Shown here in pieces: positions 31,875 to 41,443 of a stretch of 64,000 nt of DNA. Position 1 is the stretch's first letter. Each line of letters opens with the position of its first letter. The DNA comes from Bifidobacterium pullorum DSM 20433 (GTDB lineage Bacteria; Actinomycetota; Actinomycetes; Actinomycetales; Bifidobacteriaceae): positions 1 through 64,000 of the forward strand of contig NZ_JDUI01000001.1 in assembly GCF_000771405.1 (NCBI RefSeq). Direction: 5' to 3'. The notes beneath the pieces were generated by a model that was given only the letters and a program-made list of their open reading frames with translations, did not search any database and had not been told where the DNA came from. The translations under genes were made by a program, and so were the position numbers.

Positions 31875-33157
31875 GCCCGCACCTGTCCCGTTCCGTATCC
31901 GATCCATTTGGTCGTGGTCATCTCCCGCAGACCCATCGGGCCGCGGGCGTGCATCTTCTGCGTGGAGATGCCCAGTTCGGCGCCGAAGCCGAACACGCCG
32001 CCGTCGGTGAAGCGCGTGGAGGCGTTGACCATCACCACTGCCGAGTCTATACGCTGGGTGAACGTTTCCGCCACCGTGTAGTCCTCGGTGATGATCGATT
32101 CGGTGTGTCCGGTGGAGTGCGCGTTGATGTGCGCGATCGCCTCGTCGCACGAGTCGACCACCTTGACGCCGATCTTCAACGCCAGGTATTCGGTGTCCCA
32201 ATCCTCCGCATCGGCATGGGACAGATCCAGGTTGCCGATATGCGCCTGGTCGATGATCCGGTAGGCGGTCTCGTCGGCGCGGATCGCCACCTGCGCGTTG
32301 GCGAGCGCCTGCGCCGCCACAGGCAGGAATCCCTCCGCCACGTCGCGGTGGACGAGCAGCTTCTCCGCGGCGTTGCACACGCCCACGCGCTGCGTCTTGG
32401 CGTTGAGCAGGATCGGGATGGCCTTCTCCAGGTCGGCGCTGCGGTCGACGTAGATGTGCACGTTGCCGGCGCCGGTTTCGATGACCGGCACCTTGGAGTT
32501 GCGTACGACGGTCTGGATGAGTCCTGCACCGCCGCGCGGCACCAGCACGTCGATGTGGCCGCGGGCCTCCATCATGGCCGCCGCCCCCTCGCGTCCGTGG
32601 TCGTCGACGGTGGCGACCAGGGCAGGGTCGAAGCCGTGGGCCTCCAGCGTGGCGCGGATGACGCGCAGCGTGGCCGCGTTGGTGCGCTCCGCGGCGTGGC
32701 CGCCGCGCAGGATGGCGGCGTTGCCGGATTTCAGGCACAGGCTGGCCACGTCCACGGTCACGTTCGGCCGCGCCTCGTAGATCATGCCGATGACGCCCAA
32801 CGGCACGCGGACCTGGTTGAGGCGCAGGCCGTTCGGCAGGGTGCTGCCGCGCACGATCTCGCCGATGGGGTCGGGCAGCCCGGCCACGTGGCGCACGCCT
32901 TGGGCGGATTGGCGGACACGTTCGGCGTCGAAGAGCAGGCGGTCGAGCTTGCCGTCGTCCATGCCGTCGGCGCGGGCGCGATCCATGTCCTCGGCGTTGG
33001 CCTCGGCTATGGCGTCCGCTTGGGCGTCCAGGGCGTCGGCGATGGCCAGTAGCAGCATGTTCCTGGTGTCGCCGGTGGCGCGGGCGAGGGCCTGCTGCGC
33101 GGCGGCGGCCGCATCGGCCCGGGCGCAGACGGATTCGAAGACTGCGGGGTTCGTCAT
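31871..33157 (-). CDS. proA: Gamma-glutamyl phosphate reductase
   Basis: A 428-aa ProA of the aldehyde dehydrogenase fold, making glutamate-5-semialdehyde for proline. The nucleotide-binding segment [20 protein letters not shown] and the catalytic Cys in [19 protein letters not shown] are present, as is the C-terminal [24 protein letters not shown] at 33157 (AAGGTG upstream) is used rather than an in-frame start 38 codons earlier that lies inside the thrC promoter region. It diverges from thrC. Confidence 0.96.
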   Translation of the reverse strand: MTNPAVFESVCARADAAAAAQQALARATGDTRNMLLLAIADALDAQADAIAEANAEDMDRARADGMDDGKLDRLLFDAERVRQSAQGVRHVAGLPDPIGEIVRGSTLPNGLRLNQVRVPLGVIGMIYEARPNVTVDVASLCLKSGNAAILRGGHAAERTNAATLRVIRATLEAHGFDPALVATVDDHGREGAAAMMEARGHIDVLVPRGGAGLIQTVVRNSKVPVIETGAGNVHIYVDRSADLEKAIPILLNAKTQRVGVCNAAEKLLVHRDVAEGFLPVAAQALANAQVAIRADETAYRIIDQAHIGNLDLSHADAEDWDTEYLALKIGVKVVDSCDEAIAHINAHSTGHTESIITEDYTVAETFTQRIDSAVVMVNASTRFTDGGVFGFGAELGISTQKMHARGPMGLREMTTTKWIGYGTGQVRA

Positions 33158-33291
33158 ACACCTTAGGGTATCGCACGCCTGGGGGTTCGGATTCGTTGTT
33201 CCGGGATATGGGCGGCGTGGTGCGCCGCTGCCCATGCTCGAGGATAGACTGGGGAGCGTTTGGTCCATCACCGATTCGCGGAGGAGACAAC

Positions 33292-34779
33292 GTGACCACG
33301 TTCCACAGCACGCGCAGCACCACCGATTCGCTCACCGCCAAGCAGGCGATCCGTCAGGGCATCGCCGACGACGGCGGCCTGTTCGTCACCGATTCGCTGG
33401 GTGAGACCCAGGTCGACGTGGCCGCGCTGGTCGGCAAGTCGTATCAGGACATCGCCGTGACGGTGCTGGGGGCGCTGCTGCCCGATTTCACCGAGGCGGA
33501 GCTGCGCGAATGCGTCGAGGCCGCGTACGGCCCGCAGTGGTCCGATGCGGCGATCACCCCGTTGAAGCCGCTGGGTGAGGATTGGATCCTGGAACTGTTC
33601 AACGGGCCGACCTCCGCGTTCAAGGATGTGGCGCTGCAGATCCTGCCGCGGTTCATGGCGCGCACCACGCCGGCCGATGGGGACGCCGACGAGAAGATCA
33701 TGATCGTGACCGCCACCTCCGGGGATACCGGCAAGGCCGCGCTGGCCGGGTTCGCCGACGCCCCGGGCACCGGGATCACCGTGTTCTACCCGCAGGGCAA
33801 GGTCAGCCAGGTGCAGGAGTTGCAGATGACCACGCAGGCCGGTTCGAACGTGACCGTGTGCGCGGTGGAGGGCAATTTCGACGACGCACAATCCGCGGTC
33901 AAGCGGATCTTCGGCGACCGCGACCTGGCCGCCCGTCTGGCGGCGGACGCGCATGTGCGCCTGTCGTCGGCGAACTCGATCAACGTGGGCCGTCTGGTGC
34001 CGCAGGTCGTGTACTACTTCTCCGCCTACGTGCAGCTGGTGGAACGCGAGGCGATCACGCTGGGCGACGAGGTGGAGTTCTGCGTGCCGACCGGCAACTT
34101 CGGCGACATTCTGGCCGGCTACTATGCCAAGCTGCTGGGCCTGCCGGTCAAGCACCTGATCGTGGCCTCGGACAGGAACAACGTGCTCTTCGAGTTCCTG
34201 ACCACCGGCACCTACAACCGTCAGCGCCCGTTCTTCCAGACCATCTCCCCCTCGATGGACATCCTGATCTCCTCGAACCTGGAGCGCATGCTGTACTACA
34301 TGTCCGACAAGGACACGCGTCTGATCGCCATGCTGATGAACGATCTGAACCAGTGGGGCGCCTATGAGATCCCGGACGAGATGCTGGCGCGCATCCGCCA
34401 TATCTTCGGCTGCGGCTGGGCGGACGAGAATCAGGTGCGCGAATCCATCCGCGACTGCTGGGAGAGGAACCGCTACGTAATCGACCCGCATACGGCGTGC
34501 GGCTACTTCGTGCTGCGGCAGATGCCGCGCGACCCGTCCGTGCCGCGCGTGCTGCTGAGCACCGCCAGCCCGTACAAGTTCCCGCGCGTGGTCAACGAGT
34601 CGCTCGGGTTCGACGCGACCGGCACCGATTTCGAGTGCATGGACGTGCTCGCCCATGAGACCGGGACGACGGCCCCCGCCGCGCTGCGCGGTCTGGAGAC
34701 CGCCGGGGTGCGCTTCGACGAGGTCACCGCGATCGACGGCATGGCCGGCGTGGTCGAGCGCGCCGCGCGCACGCTCTGA
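33292..34779 (+). CDS. thrC: Threonine synthase
   Basis: A 495-aa PLP enzyme converting O-phosphohomoserine to threonine. The PLP lysine is in [14 protein letters not shown] (about residue 110), and the phosphate-binding SGDTGKAAL and the long C-terminal part indicate the larger (E. coli/yeast-like, class II) form. Translation starts at GTG 33292, with GGAGGAGA 4 nt upstream. Monocistronic, ended by the long palindrome at 34812-34941. Confidence 0.96.
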   Translation: MTTFHSTRSTTDSLTAKQAIRQGIADDGGLFVTDSLGETQVDVAALVGKSYQDIAVTVLGALLPDFTEAELRECVEAAYGPQWSDAAITPLKPLGEDWILELFNGPTSAFKDVALQILPRFMARTTPADGDADEKIMIVTATSGDTGKAALAGFADAPGTGITVFYPQGKVSQVQELQMTTQAGSNVTVCAVEGNFDDAQSAVKRIFGDRDLAARLAADAHVRLSSANSINVGRLVPQVVYYFSAYVQLVEREAITLGDEVEFCVPTGNFGDILAGYYAKLLGLPVKHLIVASDRNNVLFEFLTTGTYNRQRPFFQTISPSMDILISSNLERMLYYMSDKDTRLIAMLMNDLNQWGAYEIPDEMLARIRHIFGCGWADENQVRESIRDCWERNRYVIDPHTACGYFVLRQMPRDPSVPRVLLSTASPYKFPRVVNESLGFDATGTDFECMDVLAHETGTTAPAALRGLETAGVRFDEVTAIDGMAGVVERAARTL

Positions 34780-34811
34780 CCGCTTAGTCCCTGCACCAAT
34801 ACCACCCACAA

Positions 34812-34941
34812 CACGCCCGGCCTCTCCGGACCCTGACACTTTTCGGCCACATCCTCAATCAACAAAACGTTGAAATTCCAACGATTCTGTTGATTGGATC
34901 ACGGTCACAAAGTGTCAGGGTCCGGAGAGGCCGGGCGTGTA
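34812..34941. repeat. 130-bp nested inverted repeat with 32-bp perfect arms
   Basis: Arms 34812-34843 and 34910-34941 are exact 32-bp reverse complements. Inside them CAATCAACA (34857-34865) pairs with TGTTGATTG (34889-34897), and CGTTG (34869-34873) with CAACG (34880-34884). It lies between convergent thrC and an ABC permease gene, so it can act as a two-way terminator. No target-site duplication is seen at its ends. Long terminal arms also fit a small non-autonomous mobile element. Confidence 0.8.
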
Positions 34942-34980
34942 TCGGCGTGTGGCTGCCGCCGCATCAGCGCGGTTCGGGGT

Positions 34981-35706
34981 TTACAGTTCCTTGCGCAGCC
35001 AGATATGGCGGGAGACGGCGTAGGAGACGGCGATCGCCGCAGCGCAGCCGATGACGCCGATCAGGCCCCACAGCCATCCGGGCATGGCGAGCGCGGTGGT
35101 GAGCGCGGCGTGCAGCGCCTCGTCCGGCATCAGCATGATCGCCACCGCCACGCAACCGGAGACCATGAACACGGCCGACCAGAACCAGTTGGACGCCTTG
35201 GTGAACTCCAACGCGTAGTAGAACGGCATCTCGAGCGCGACGATCACGACGAACGCCGCCGCCGAGCAGCCGATCACCGGTATCAACGGCACGGCCGACA
35301 TCGGCACGGCGTCGGGATTCCAAGAGACCTGTCCACGGATCGCCTCGATCAGCATCAGCGTGCCGGCCTGCACGATCAGTTCGACGACGCAGGCCAAGCC
35401 GAGCACGCCGGCCATCAGATATCGGGCGGCGACTTGACGCGGCCGGACGACCGGCAGTAGCGCGCTCAGCCGACCGGACTGCGCTCCGTTGGTGTTGACG
35501 AACAGCCCCGCCACGCACAGCGCCCAGAATCCGGTCGTCATCACCGTGCCCAGGGCCAGCGCGCCGACCGGGCCGATCAGCAGACCGAACAGCGGGAACA
35601 ACAACGGAATCAGGTACGCGATCAGACTCAGGTCGGGACCGGAGTCGGAGAGTGTCTCCAGATCGAGCCGCATCGCCCGCAGCGTCGGGGATGTCGCACG
35701 CATCAT
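34981..35706 (-). CDS. ABC-2 type permease, second module (permease B)
   Basis: A 241-aa membrane protein with about six hydrophobic segments (LIAYLIPLLFPLFGLLIGPV, VMTTGFWALCVAGLFV, LGLACVVELIVQAGTLMLI and others). It is the last gene of the module GntR - ATPase - permease A - permease B and starts 2 nt after the stop of permease A. Loop SALLPVVRPRQVAARYL resembles the loop of the 11805-12521 permease, so the modules are related. Substrate unknown. Confidence 0.8.
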   Translation of the reverse strand: MMRATSPTLRAMRLDLETLSDSGPDLSLIAYLIPLLFPLFGLLIGPVGALALGTVMTTGFWALCVAGLFVNTNGAQSGRLSALLPVVRPRQVAARYLMAGVLGLACVVELIVQAGTLMLIEAIRGQVSWNPDAVPMSAVPLIPVIGCSAAAFVVIVALEMPFYYALEFTKASNWFWSAVFMVSGCVAVAIMLMPDEALHAALTTALAMPGWLWGLIGVIGCAAAIAVSYAVSRHIWLRKEL

Positions 35707-35708
35707 GA

Positions 35709-36413
35709 TCAGAGCTCCTTCCCACGATAGGTCCGGATGGCCACCGGCAACGAGATCGCGACGACGAGCGCCAGCGACCCGAGGCCAAGACCGACGCCGA
35801 CCGCCGGGGTAGCCAGTGCGTCGACGCACCACTGCGCCATCATGTCGAGGGTCGGTTCCGGAACCAGCGTCAGCACGGCCATCAGGACCGCGAACACCAC
35901 GAGGAACAGTCCGCAGAACGCCATCGTCGCCTTCCTGACGTTGGTCCATCGGTACAGCATGGGGAACATCACGAGCTGGAGGGCCAGATACCCCCAGACG
36001 CAGCCCGGCAGCGCCGCGGACAGCATGGCGGGCATCCGGGACAGGTCCCCGTACGAGATCAGGACGTTCAGTCCCAGCGCGACGGCGATTTCGGCCGACA
36101 TCAGCGCCGCGAAGACCGGCAGGGTCAGATACCGTCCGACGACCTGGTGGGCTCGGCCCACGGGGATCATGCCGTTCATGCGACGGTGCCCCTCCTGCCA
36201 TTCGTAGGTGAAGGCGGTCATCGGCAGGATCGAGCAGACGCCGAAGGTGCTGCCGACCACGCCGCCGGTGCCGAAGTCGGCGCTTGAGCCTTTGGACGCC
36301 AGGCTGAAGATGACGGCGAACAGGATGGGGATGAGCAACGGTACGAGGTTGCCGCCCGACAGGACGCCGATGCGCGCCATGTCGAGCCGGAAGGATGACA
36401 GGACCGCACGCAT
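35709..36413 (-). CDS. ABC-2 type permease, second module (permease A)
   Basis: A 234-aa integral membrane protein with about six helices. EWQEGHRRMNGMIPVGRAHQVVGRYLTL is the typical first loop of this exporter type. The chosen ATG (36413) has GGAGG 10 nt upstream; a GTG three codons earlier would overlap the ribosome site. It begins 6 nt after the ATPase stop. The two unlike permeases probably form a heterodimeric pore with the ATPase. Confidence 0.82.
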   Translation of the reverse strand: MRAVLSSFRLDMARIGVLSGGNLVPLLIPILFAVIFSLASKGSSADFGTGGVVGSTFGVCSILPMTAFTYEWQEGHRRMNGMIPVGRAHQVVGRYLTLPVFAALMSAEIAVALGLNVLISYGDLSRMPAMLSAALPGCVWGYLALQLVMFPMLYRWTNVRKATMAFCGLFLVVFAVLMAVLTLVPEPTLDMMAQWCVDALATPAVGVGLGLGSLALVVAISLPVAIRTYRGKEL

Positions 36414-36418
36414 GACGA

Positions 36419-37306
36419 TCACACCTCCTCCGGCGAGGGCCGTCCGACGTTGGTCAAGCGGATGATGTCATCGATCGACGCGGGTTCGACGACGATCTGG
36501 TCCGCGGGCCAGAGCGGCAGGTTTTCGGTGCGCACCAGCGCGTCGAATCCGGTGGAGTACCGGTGCATGCCGACGCACGCCTTGGCGGGCAGCCTGTCGA
36601 GCAGGTCGAGGCCGGCCTTGACGATGCGGAACGAGTCCTCGAACTCGTCCTTGGGACCGGTGAAATACAGTTCGCCCCGGGTGATGTAGGTGATGAAGTC
36701 GGCGGCGCGCTCCAGGTCGGCGGTGATGTGCGTGGAGAACAGCACGCTGCGCTCGCCGTCCTCGATATAAGCGGCGAGGATGTCCATCAGCTCGTCGCGG
36801 GCGAGCACGTCCAGGCCGCTGGTCGGCTCGTCCAGGATCAGCAGTCGGGCGTCGTGGCTCAGCGCCACGGCCAGCATGAGTTTCATCTGCATGCCGCGGG
36901 AGAGTTCCTTGACCTTCTTGCCGCGGTCGAGTCCGAAGCGCCTGAGGTAGCCGTCAAAGAGGTCGGCGTGCCAGGTGCGGTACATGCCGCGCATGACGCG
37001 TTCGACCTTGTTGACGCTCCAGGTGTCCACGAAGTAGCTGGTGTCGAAGACCACGCCCAGCTGCTCCTTGACGGCCTCCTCGTAGCCGACCGCGTCCAGG
37101 CCCAGGACCTGGATCCGGCCGGCGTCGCGGCGGATCATGTTGAGGATCAGCTTGATGAGCGTGGATTTGCCGGCGCCGTTCGGGCCGATCAGGCCCATGA
37201 TGTACCCGGCCGGCAGGTCGAAGGTGATGTCGTCCAGCGTGAAGCCGGAATTGTAGTGTTTGGTCGTGCCCGTGACGGACAGCGCCATCGGGAGTGTGGT
37301 GGTCAT
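36419..37306 (-). CDS. ABC transporter ATP-binding protein, second module
   Basis: A 295-aa ABC ATPase with Walker A GPNGAGKST (about residues 40-48), signature LSRGMQMK and Walker B LLILDEPTSGLD. It resembles the ATPase of the first module along its length, including LGVVFDTSYF and the about 80-residue C-terminal extension. The ATG at 37306 overlaps the GntR stop by 4 nt. Substrate unknown; YtrA-regulated exporters often defend against envelope-active compounds. Confidence 0.93.
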   Translation of the reverse strand: MTTTLPMALSVTGTTKHYNSGFTLDDITFDLPAGYIMGLIGPNGAGKSTLIKLILNMIRRDAGRIQVLGLDAVGYEEAVKEQLGVVFDTSYFVDTWSVNKVERVMRGMYRTWHADLFDGYLRRFGLDRGKKVKELSRGMQMKLMLAVALSHDARLLILDEPTSGLDVLARDELMDILAAYIEDGERSVLFSTHITADLERAADFITYITRGELYFTGPKDEFEDSFRIVKAGLDLLDRLPAKACVGMHRYSTGFDALVRTENLPLWPADQIVVEPASIDDIIRLTNVGRPSPEEV

Positions 37307-37680
37307 GACTGGTCCTTGTAGCTTTCCTCGAGCATCGTCATCAGGTCGAGCAACGGGATGTCCGCGGCCTTGGCGGCCGTGCAGGTCTCGTCGAAGATCC
37401 GCTTGATGCGCGTGCGGGCCCGACGCTTCATCAGCTCGGTCCCCTGGCTCATCACGAACGTGCCCTTGCCTTGGATGTTCTCCACGATGCCCTCGTCGGC
37501 CAGTTCGTTGTACGCCCTGGTGACGGTGAGCACCGAGATCCGCAGCTCCTTGGCGAGCTTCCTGAGGGAGGGCAGCGCCTCCCCTGCGGCCAGTTCGCCC
37601 GAAAGCACCGCAGCTCGTATCTGATCCTTGATCTGCTCGTAGATCGGTTCTCCGGACACGGATGAGATGATCAGCTTCAC
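37303..37680 (-). CDS. GntR family regulator, YtrA subfamily, second module
   Basis: A 125-aa winged-helix repressor (PIYEQIKDQIRAAVLSGELAAGEALPSLRKLAKELRISVLTVTRAY region, residues 12-59) with a short helical C-terminus. Translation begins at GTG (37680), GAAAGGGG lying 6 nt upstream. It is paralogous to the regulator at 13411-13791 but has a different predicted operator (AACAGT dyads instead of GTGTATA), so the two modules probably respond separately. Confidence 0.88.
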   Translation of the reverse strand: MKLIISSVSGEPIYEQIKDQIRAAVLSGELAAGEALPSLRKLAKELRISVLTVTRAYNELADEGIVENIQGKGTFVMSQGTELMKRRARTRIKRIFDETCTAAKAADIPLLDLMTMLEESYKDQS

Positions 37681-37708
37681 CGCGTATCCCCTTTCTGATT
37701 GTGCTAGC

Positions 37709-37780
37709 AGAACAGTGATTAACTGTTCTGTATAACACTATAACAGTCTGACCCTAACTGTTCAAGTCCAACCATAACAG
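37709..37780 (-). promoter_or_regulatory. Operator array of the second GntR/ABC module
   Basis: AGAACAGT (37709-37716) and ACTGTTCT (37722-37729) form a perfect dyad with a 5-bp gap. AACAGT (37742-37747) and ACTGTT (37757-37762) form a second, and a fifth half-site AACAGT follows at 37775-37780. TATACA/TATAGT between the dyads on the minus strand could be the -10. The five half-sites in 72 bp suggest cooperative repressor binding. Confidence 0.65.
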
Positions 37781-37796
37781 TTGGCAAAGGTGCGGC

Positions 37797-38456
37797 CTAG
37801 AGCGCCACAGGGGCGTCGGCGAAGTCGAAGAGGACGCCGTCGGCCACATCGCAGATCTCGGCCCAGTCGCCGGCGGAGGAATCATCGTTCATGGCCCAGA
37901 CCGTCATACCCACCGACTTGGCGGCCTTGATGCCCGCCAGCAGATCCTCGAAGACGGTGCAGTCGGTCGGCGCGACGCCGAGCCGTTCGGCGGCCAGCAG
38001 ATAGACGTCCGGATTCTCCTTGCTCACATCGCCCACGTCATCCACGCTGACCACCTCGTCAAAGAACCCGTCGATGCCGACATGCGCCATGGCCGGTTCC
38101 CGCAATGTGGGAGGCAGCGAAGTGGCCACGGCCAGTTTGGCACCGGAGGCCTTGAGTCCACGCAGGTACTCGATGGCGTGCGGTTTGGCCTCGACCACGG
38201 TGGAGTAGGCGACGCGGGCCATCTCATCCCACTCCGCCATCAGCTGTTCGGGGGTGTCCGCCAGATCGAAGCGCGCGATCGTGTACTCGGCGATCTGCCG
38301 GAACTGCATCGCGGAGACCTTGGTCATGTAGTCGTCCGGCACCTCGATGCCGCGACGTCCCAGAAAATCGATGTCGACCTGGTCCCACACGCCCATGGAG
38401 TCCAGCAACGTGCCATCCAGATCGAAGATGGCGCCCTTACCCGTATTGATGCCCAT
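37797..38456 (-). CDS. HAD family hydrolase (beta-phosphoglucomutase-like)
   Basis: A 219-aa haloacid-dehalogenase superfamily phosphatase. Motif I is FDLDGTLLDS (residues 11-20), a helical cap domain follows, and motif III/IV is ENPDVYLLAAERLG ... TVFEDLLAGIKAAKSVGM. The class (cap type C1) covers beta-phosphoglucomutase, sugar phosphatases and phosphoglycolate phosphatase; the substrate is open. ATG at 38456 is taken as start (TATGCT lies 6 nt upstream, so it may be leaderless). Monocistronic. Confidence 0.88.
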   Translation of the reverse strand: MGINTGKGAIFDLDGTLLDSMGVWDQVDIDFLGRRGIEVPDDYMTKVSAMQFRQIAEYTIARFDLADTPEQLMAEWDEMARVAYSTVVEAKPHAIEYLRGLKASGAKLAVATSLPPTLREPAMAHVGIDGFFDEVVSVDDVGDVSKENPDVYLLAAERLGVAPTDCTVFEDLLAGIKAAKSVGMTVWAMNDDSSAGDWAEICDVADGVLFDFADAPVAL

Positions 38457-38551
38457 ACGCCCAGCATAGTCCATCCCACACGCCCGAATCCCCCGATTCG
38501 GACATCCCGCGGGACGGCGGACCGGGACGGTATGACGGGCGGGCCGATGGC

Positions 38552-40285
38552 TCAGTCCAGACGGCTTTCGGCCAGCAGTTCGCGCGCGTGGTCCAGCGAG
38601 GTCTCCGACTCGCTGCCGGAAAGCATGCGGGCGATCTCGCGTTCGCGGTCCGCACCGCGCACCTCATGCACGGTGGTGGCCACGCCGTCGTCCGACGACC
38701 GTTCGCCCTTGCTAACCACGAACTGGGCGTCCGCCCAGGAGGCGACCTGCGCCAGGTGCGTGACGACGATGACCTGCGCACCGCGGGCCAGACGGGCCAA
38801 CCGCCGCCCGAGTTCCACGGCGGATTTACCACCGACGCCGGCATCGACCTCATCGAAGATGAACGTCATGGCGGGAGAATCCGGCCCATACCCCATGCGA
38901 CGTTCCGCGGCCACCAGTTCCAATGCCAGCATCAGGCGGCTCAGCTCGCCGCCCGAGGCGCTTTTGCCCATCGGCAGCTGCGGGGAACCGGGGAACGGGG
39001 TGAACAGGAACGCGATGTCGTCGCGGCCGTTAGCGTCCAACGGCCAGGTGCCGCCACGATTCCGGTCCATGTCCCGCGGCGTGACGCGAATCTCCAATCC
39101 GGCGCCGGCCATCGCCAGCGAGGACAGCTCCTCCCCCACACGCGCGGACAGCTCGGATGCCGCACGTCGGCGCACCTCCGAAAGCCGATCCGCGGCCTGC
39201 AACGCGGATTCGAACAGCCGCCGCCGTTCGTCCTCGAGTTCGGCCACCTTCTCCGGAGAGGCGTCCAGATCCTCCACATCCAACACGGCCTTGTCGCGCC
39301 AGGCGATCACGTCGGCCAACGTCGGCCCCCAGCGGCGCGTCAGCTCGTCGAGTTCATGGATGCGGCCGTTGATCGCGTCCAAGTCATCGACGCCCTCATC
39401 CATGTCGATTTGTCGGGACAGGCCGAACACCACATCCGACAGGTCCGTGCCGATCGATTCCAACCGGTCGGCCAGATCGGCGAACGGACCGTCCACGCGG
39501 ATGGAACGCAGATGCTGGGCGGCACGCGTGACCAACTCCACCGCACCCGGCGCATCCGGTTCACCGACCGCCGAGGCGTCCAGCGCGGCCAACGCGCCGC
39601 CCACCCCCTGGGCGATCTCCGCGGCGTTCTCGATGCGGCTGCGGCGGGCCTTCAGCTCCTCGTCCTCGCCCGGATGCGGATCGACGCGATCGATCCGTTC
39701 GATCGACTCACGCAGATAGTCGGCTTGCTGACGCATCGAAGCCTGCTGGCTCGTCAGCCGTTCCAGCCGTTCGTCCATGGCCATCAGCGCCTCCCAGGCG
39801 CCGTGGTATGCGTCCAGCTCCGCCTGGTCCCCGGCCACGGCATCCAGGAATTCACGCTGCCGGGTTCCGGAGGCGATGCGCAGCTGGTCGGCCTGGCCGT
39901 GGATTGTGACCAGTTCCTCGGCGATCTTCCCGAGTACGGAGCGGGGTACGCTGCGACCGTTCAGCGTGGCACGGGAGCGTCCGGACACCGGCACGCTGCG
40001 CGACAGGAACAGTTCGCCATCCTCCGGCTCGGCCCCGGCCTCGGCGGCGATCACGGCGGCCTGATCCATGGAACCGACCGCGAACACCCCCTGGGCCCAG
40101 GCGGCGTCCGCTCCGGCCGAGACACGGCCCACGTCGGCCGTATCCCCGGAGATCAGGCGGATGGCGTTCAGCAACATCGATTTGCCCGCACCGGTTTCGC
40201 CGGTGATGGCGGTCATGCCCGCGGCGGGCGTCAGCACGGCGGATCTGATGGGGCCCAGATCGCGGATTTCCAGCTCCTCCAGCAT
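38552..40285 (-). CDS. recN: DNA repair protein RecN
   Basis: A 577-aa SMC-like ATPase that helps double-strand-break repair. Walker A is GETGAGKSMLLNAI (about residues 30-43), coiled-coil arms span about 150-360, the ABC signature is SASGGELSRLMLA and Walker B FIFDEVDAGVGG. ATG at 40285 overlaps nothing: nadK ends 4 nt upstream and GGGAGCGAGG precedes it. The nadK-recN pair is conserved in actinobacteria. Confidence 0.95.
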   Translation of the reverse strand: MLEELEIRDLGPIRSAVLTPAAGMTAITGETGAGKSMLLNAIRLISGDTADVGRVSAGADAAWAQGVFAVGSMDQAAVIAAEAGAEPEDGELFLSRSVPVSGRSRATLNGRSVPRSVLGKIAEELVTIHGQADQLRIASGTRQREFLDAVAGDQAELDAYHGAWEALMAMDERLERLTSQQASMRQQADYLRESIERIDRVDPHPGEDEELKARRSRIENAAEIAQGVGGALAALDASAVGEPDAPGAVELVTRAAQHLRSIRVDGPFADLADRLESIGTDLSDVVFGLSRQIDMDEGVDDLDAINGRIHELDELTRRWGPTLADVIAWRDKAVLDVEDLDASPEKVAELEDERRRLFESALQAADRLSEVRRRAASELSARVGEELSSLAMAGAGLEIRVTPRDMDRNRGGTWPLDANGRDDIAFLFTPFPGSPQLPMGKSASGGELSRLMLALELVAAERRMGYGPDSPAMTFIFDEVDAGVGGKSAVELGRRLARLARGAQVIVVTHLAQVASWADAQFVVSKGERSSDDGVATTVHEVRGADREREIARMLSGSESETSLDHARELLAESRLD

Positions 40286-40289
40286 CGGC

Positions 40290-41300
40290 TCAGACCTCGC
40301 TCCCGCCGGTGTCACCGGTCACACACGCGCCCCCGCAATGGTCGAAGTCGTCGCTGTGCACGACCTTGGCCGCGGCCGGCCACGAGACCGCGACCTGTCC
40401 ATGATGGACGTCGCCGGTCTTGCGGGCCTGTTCGCGCCATCCCACCACCGGCAGGTCGAACTTGCTGACCAGCCGGCTGGTGAACGGCGCGCCGGACAGG
40501 CGTGCCAGACGCAGCATGTTGCGTGATTCGCGCACCTCTACGCGCGAGCCCTTCGGCAGTTCGCGCTGCCGGCGGCCGTCGCAGCAGATCCAGCCGTTCG
40601 TGGAGGATTCTTCCAGGATGTCCAACGTGAACTTCGACTGCGACCCGATGATCAGCGGACGTGCGAACAGCGCGTGCGCGGCGTTCGGCACCAGTTGCAG
40701 CGCCTTGACGTTCGGCCAGATGATCGGGCCGCCCGCGGAGAACGCGTAGGCGGTGGATCCGGTCGGCGTGGAGACGATCACCCCGTCGCAGCCGAACGAG
40801 CTCATCTCCACGTCATCCACGCGGATGGACAGCTCCACCATCCGGCCGCGGTCCACGCGCTCCAGCGTGATGTCGTTCAACGCCCAATCCTCCAACGGCT
40901 CCTGCGCGCCCGGCATCCACACGTCGGTGTGCGCGATCATGCGCTCCTCGATCGAATAGTCGCGGTCGGCGATGCGCCGGATCGCCTCGCTCATCTGGAA
41001 GCTCTCGAATTCGGCCAGGAACCCGACATGCCCCAGGTTCACGCCCAGGATCGGCACGTCGGTGCAGTGCACCAGTTCGGCGGCACGCAGAATCGTGCCG
41101 TCGCCGCCCAACACCACCACGATCTCGGTGTCCGGGTCCACGCGCGGGGAATCGCAACCGAACCGCGGCGCGGCGACGTTGTCGACGATCTTGACGGAGA
41201 ACCCGGCATGGCGCAGCTGCTCGACCGCCTCGGGCACCACCGTCCCGCTCTCCCGCAGACGACTGTGCGTCACCACCACGGCCCGGCGTTCGCTGCCCAT
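40290..41300 (-). CDS. nadK: NAD kinase
   Basis: A 336-aa NAD kinase producing NADP+. GGDGTILRAAE (about residues 67-77) is the diagnostic ATP/NAD site, NDITLERVDRG and TPTGSTAYAFSAGGPI the second and third conserved blocks. ATG at 41300 has GGAAGGGACGGG upstream; the open frame extends much further but into the divergent trkH promoter. A C-terminal 40-residue extension (after FDLPVVGW) is not part of the core. In most actinobacteria tlyA is directly upstream; here trkH-trkA-bactofilin intervene. Confidence 0.95.
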   Translation of the reverse strand: MGSERRAVVVTHSRLRESGTVVPEAVEQLRHAGFSVKIVDNVAAPRFGCDSPRVDPDTEIVVVLGGDGTILRAAELVHCTDVPILGVNLGHVGFLAEFESFQMSEAIRRIADRDYSIEERMIAHTDVWMPGAQEPLEDWALNDITLERVDRGRMVELSIRVDDVEMSSFGCDGVIVSTPTGSTAYAFSAGGPIIWPNVKALQLVPNAAHALFARPLIIGSQSKFTLDILEESSTNGWICCDGRRQRELPKGSRVEVRESRNMLRLARLSGAPFTSRLVSKFDLPVVGWREQARKTGDVHHGQVAVSWPAAAKVVHSDDFDHCGGACVTGDTGGSEV

Positions 41301-41443
41301 ACCCGTCCCTTCCATTCGAGGTTCCTGCGGAGGTCTTCCGACCACCACACCCATCCTAATCGAAACCGCCCACCCCGCCGTACAATGGTGCCGATGGCCG
41401 AACGGCGGGTCACGGTTCCGTCCGGTCCGGTAAGGAGCAATGC

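Noticed and set aside
34812-34941. Insertion sequence
   Set aside because: Long inverted arms but only 130 bp, no transposase frame and no target duplication.
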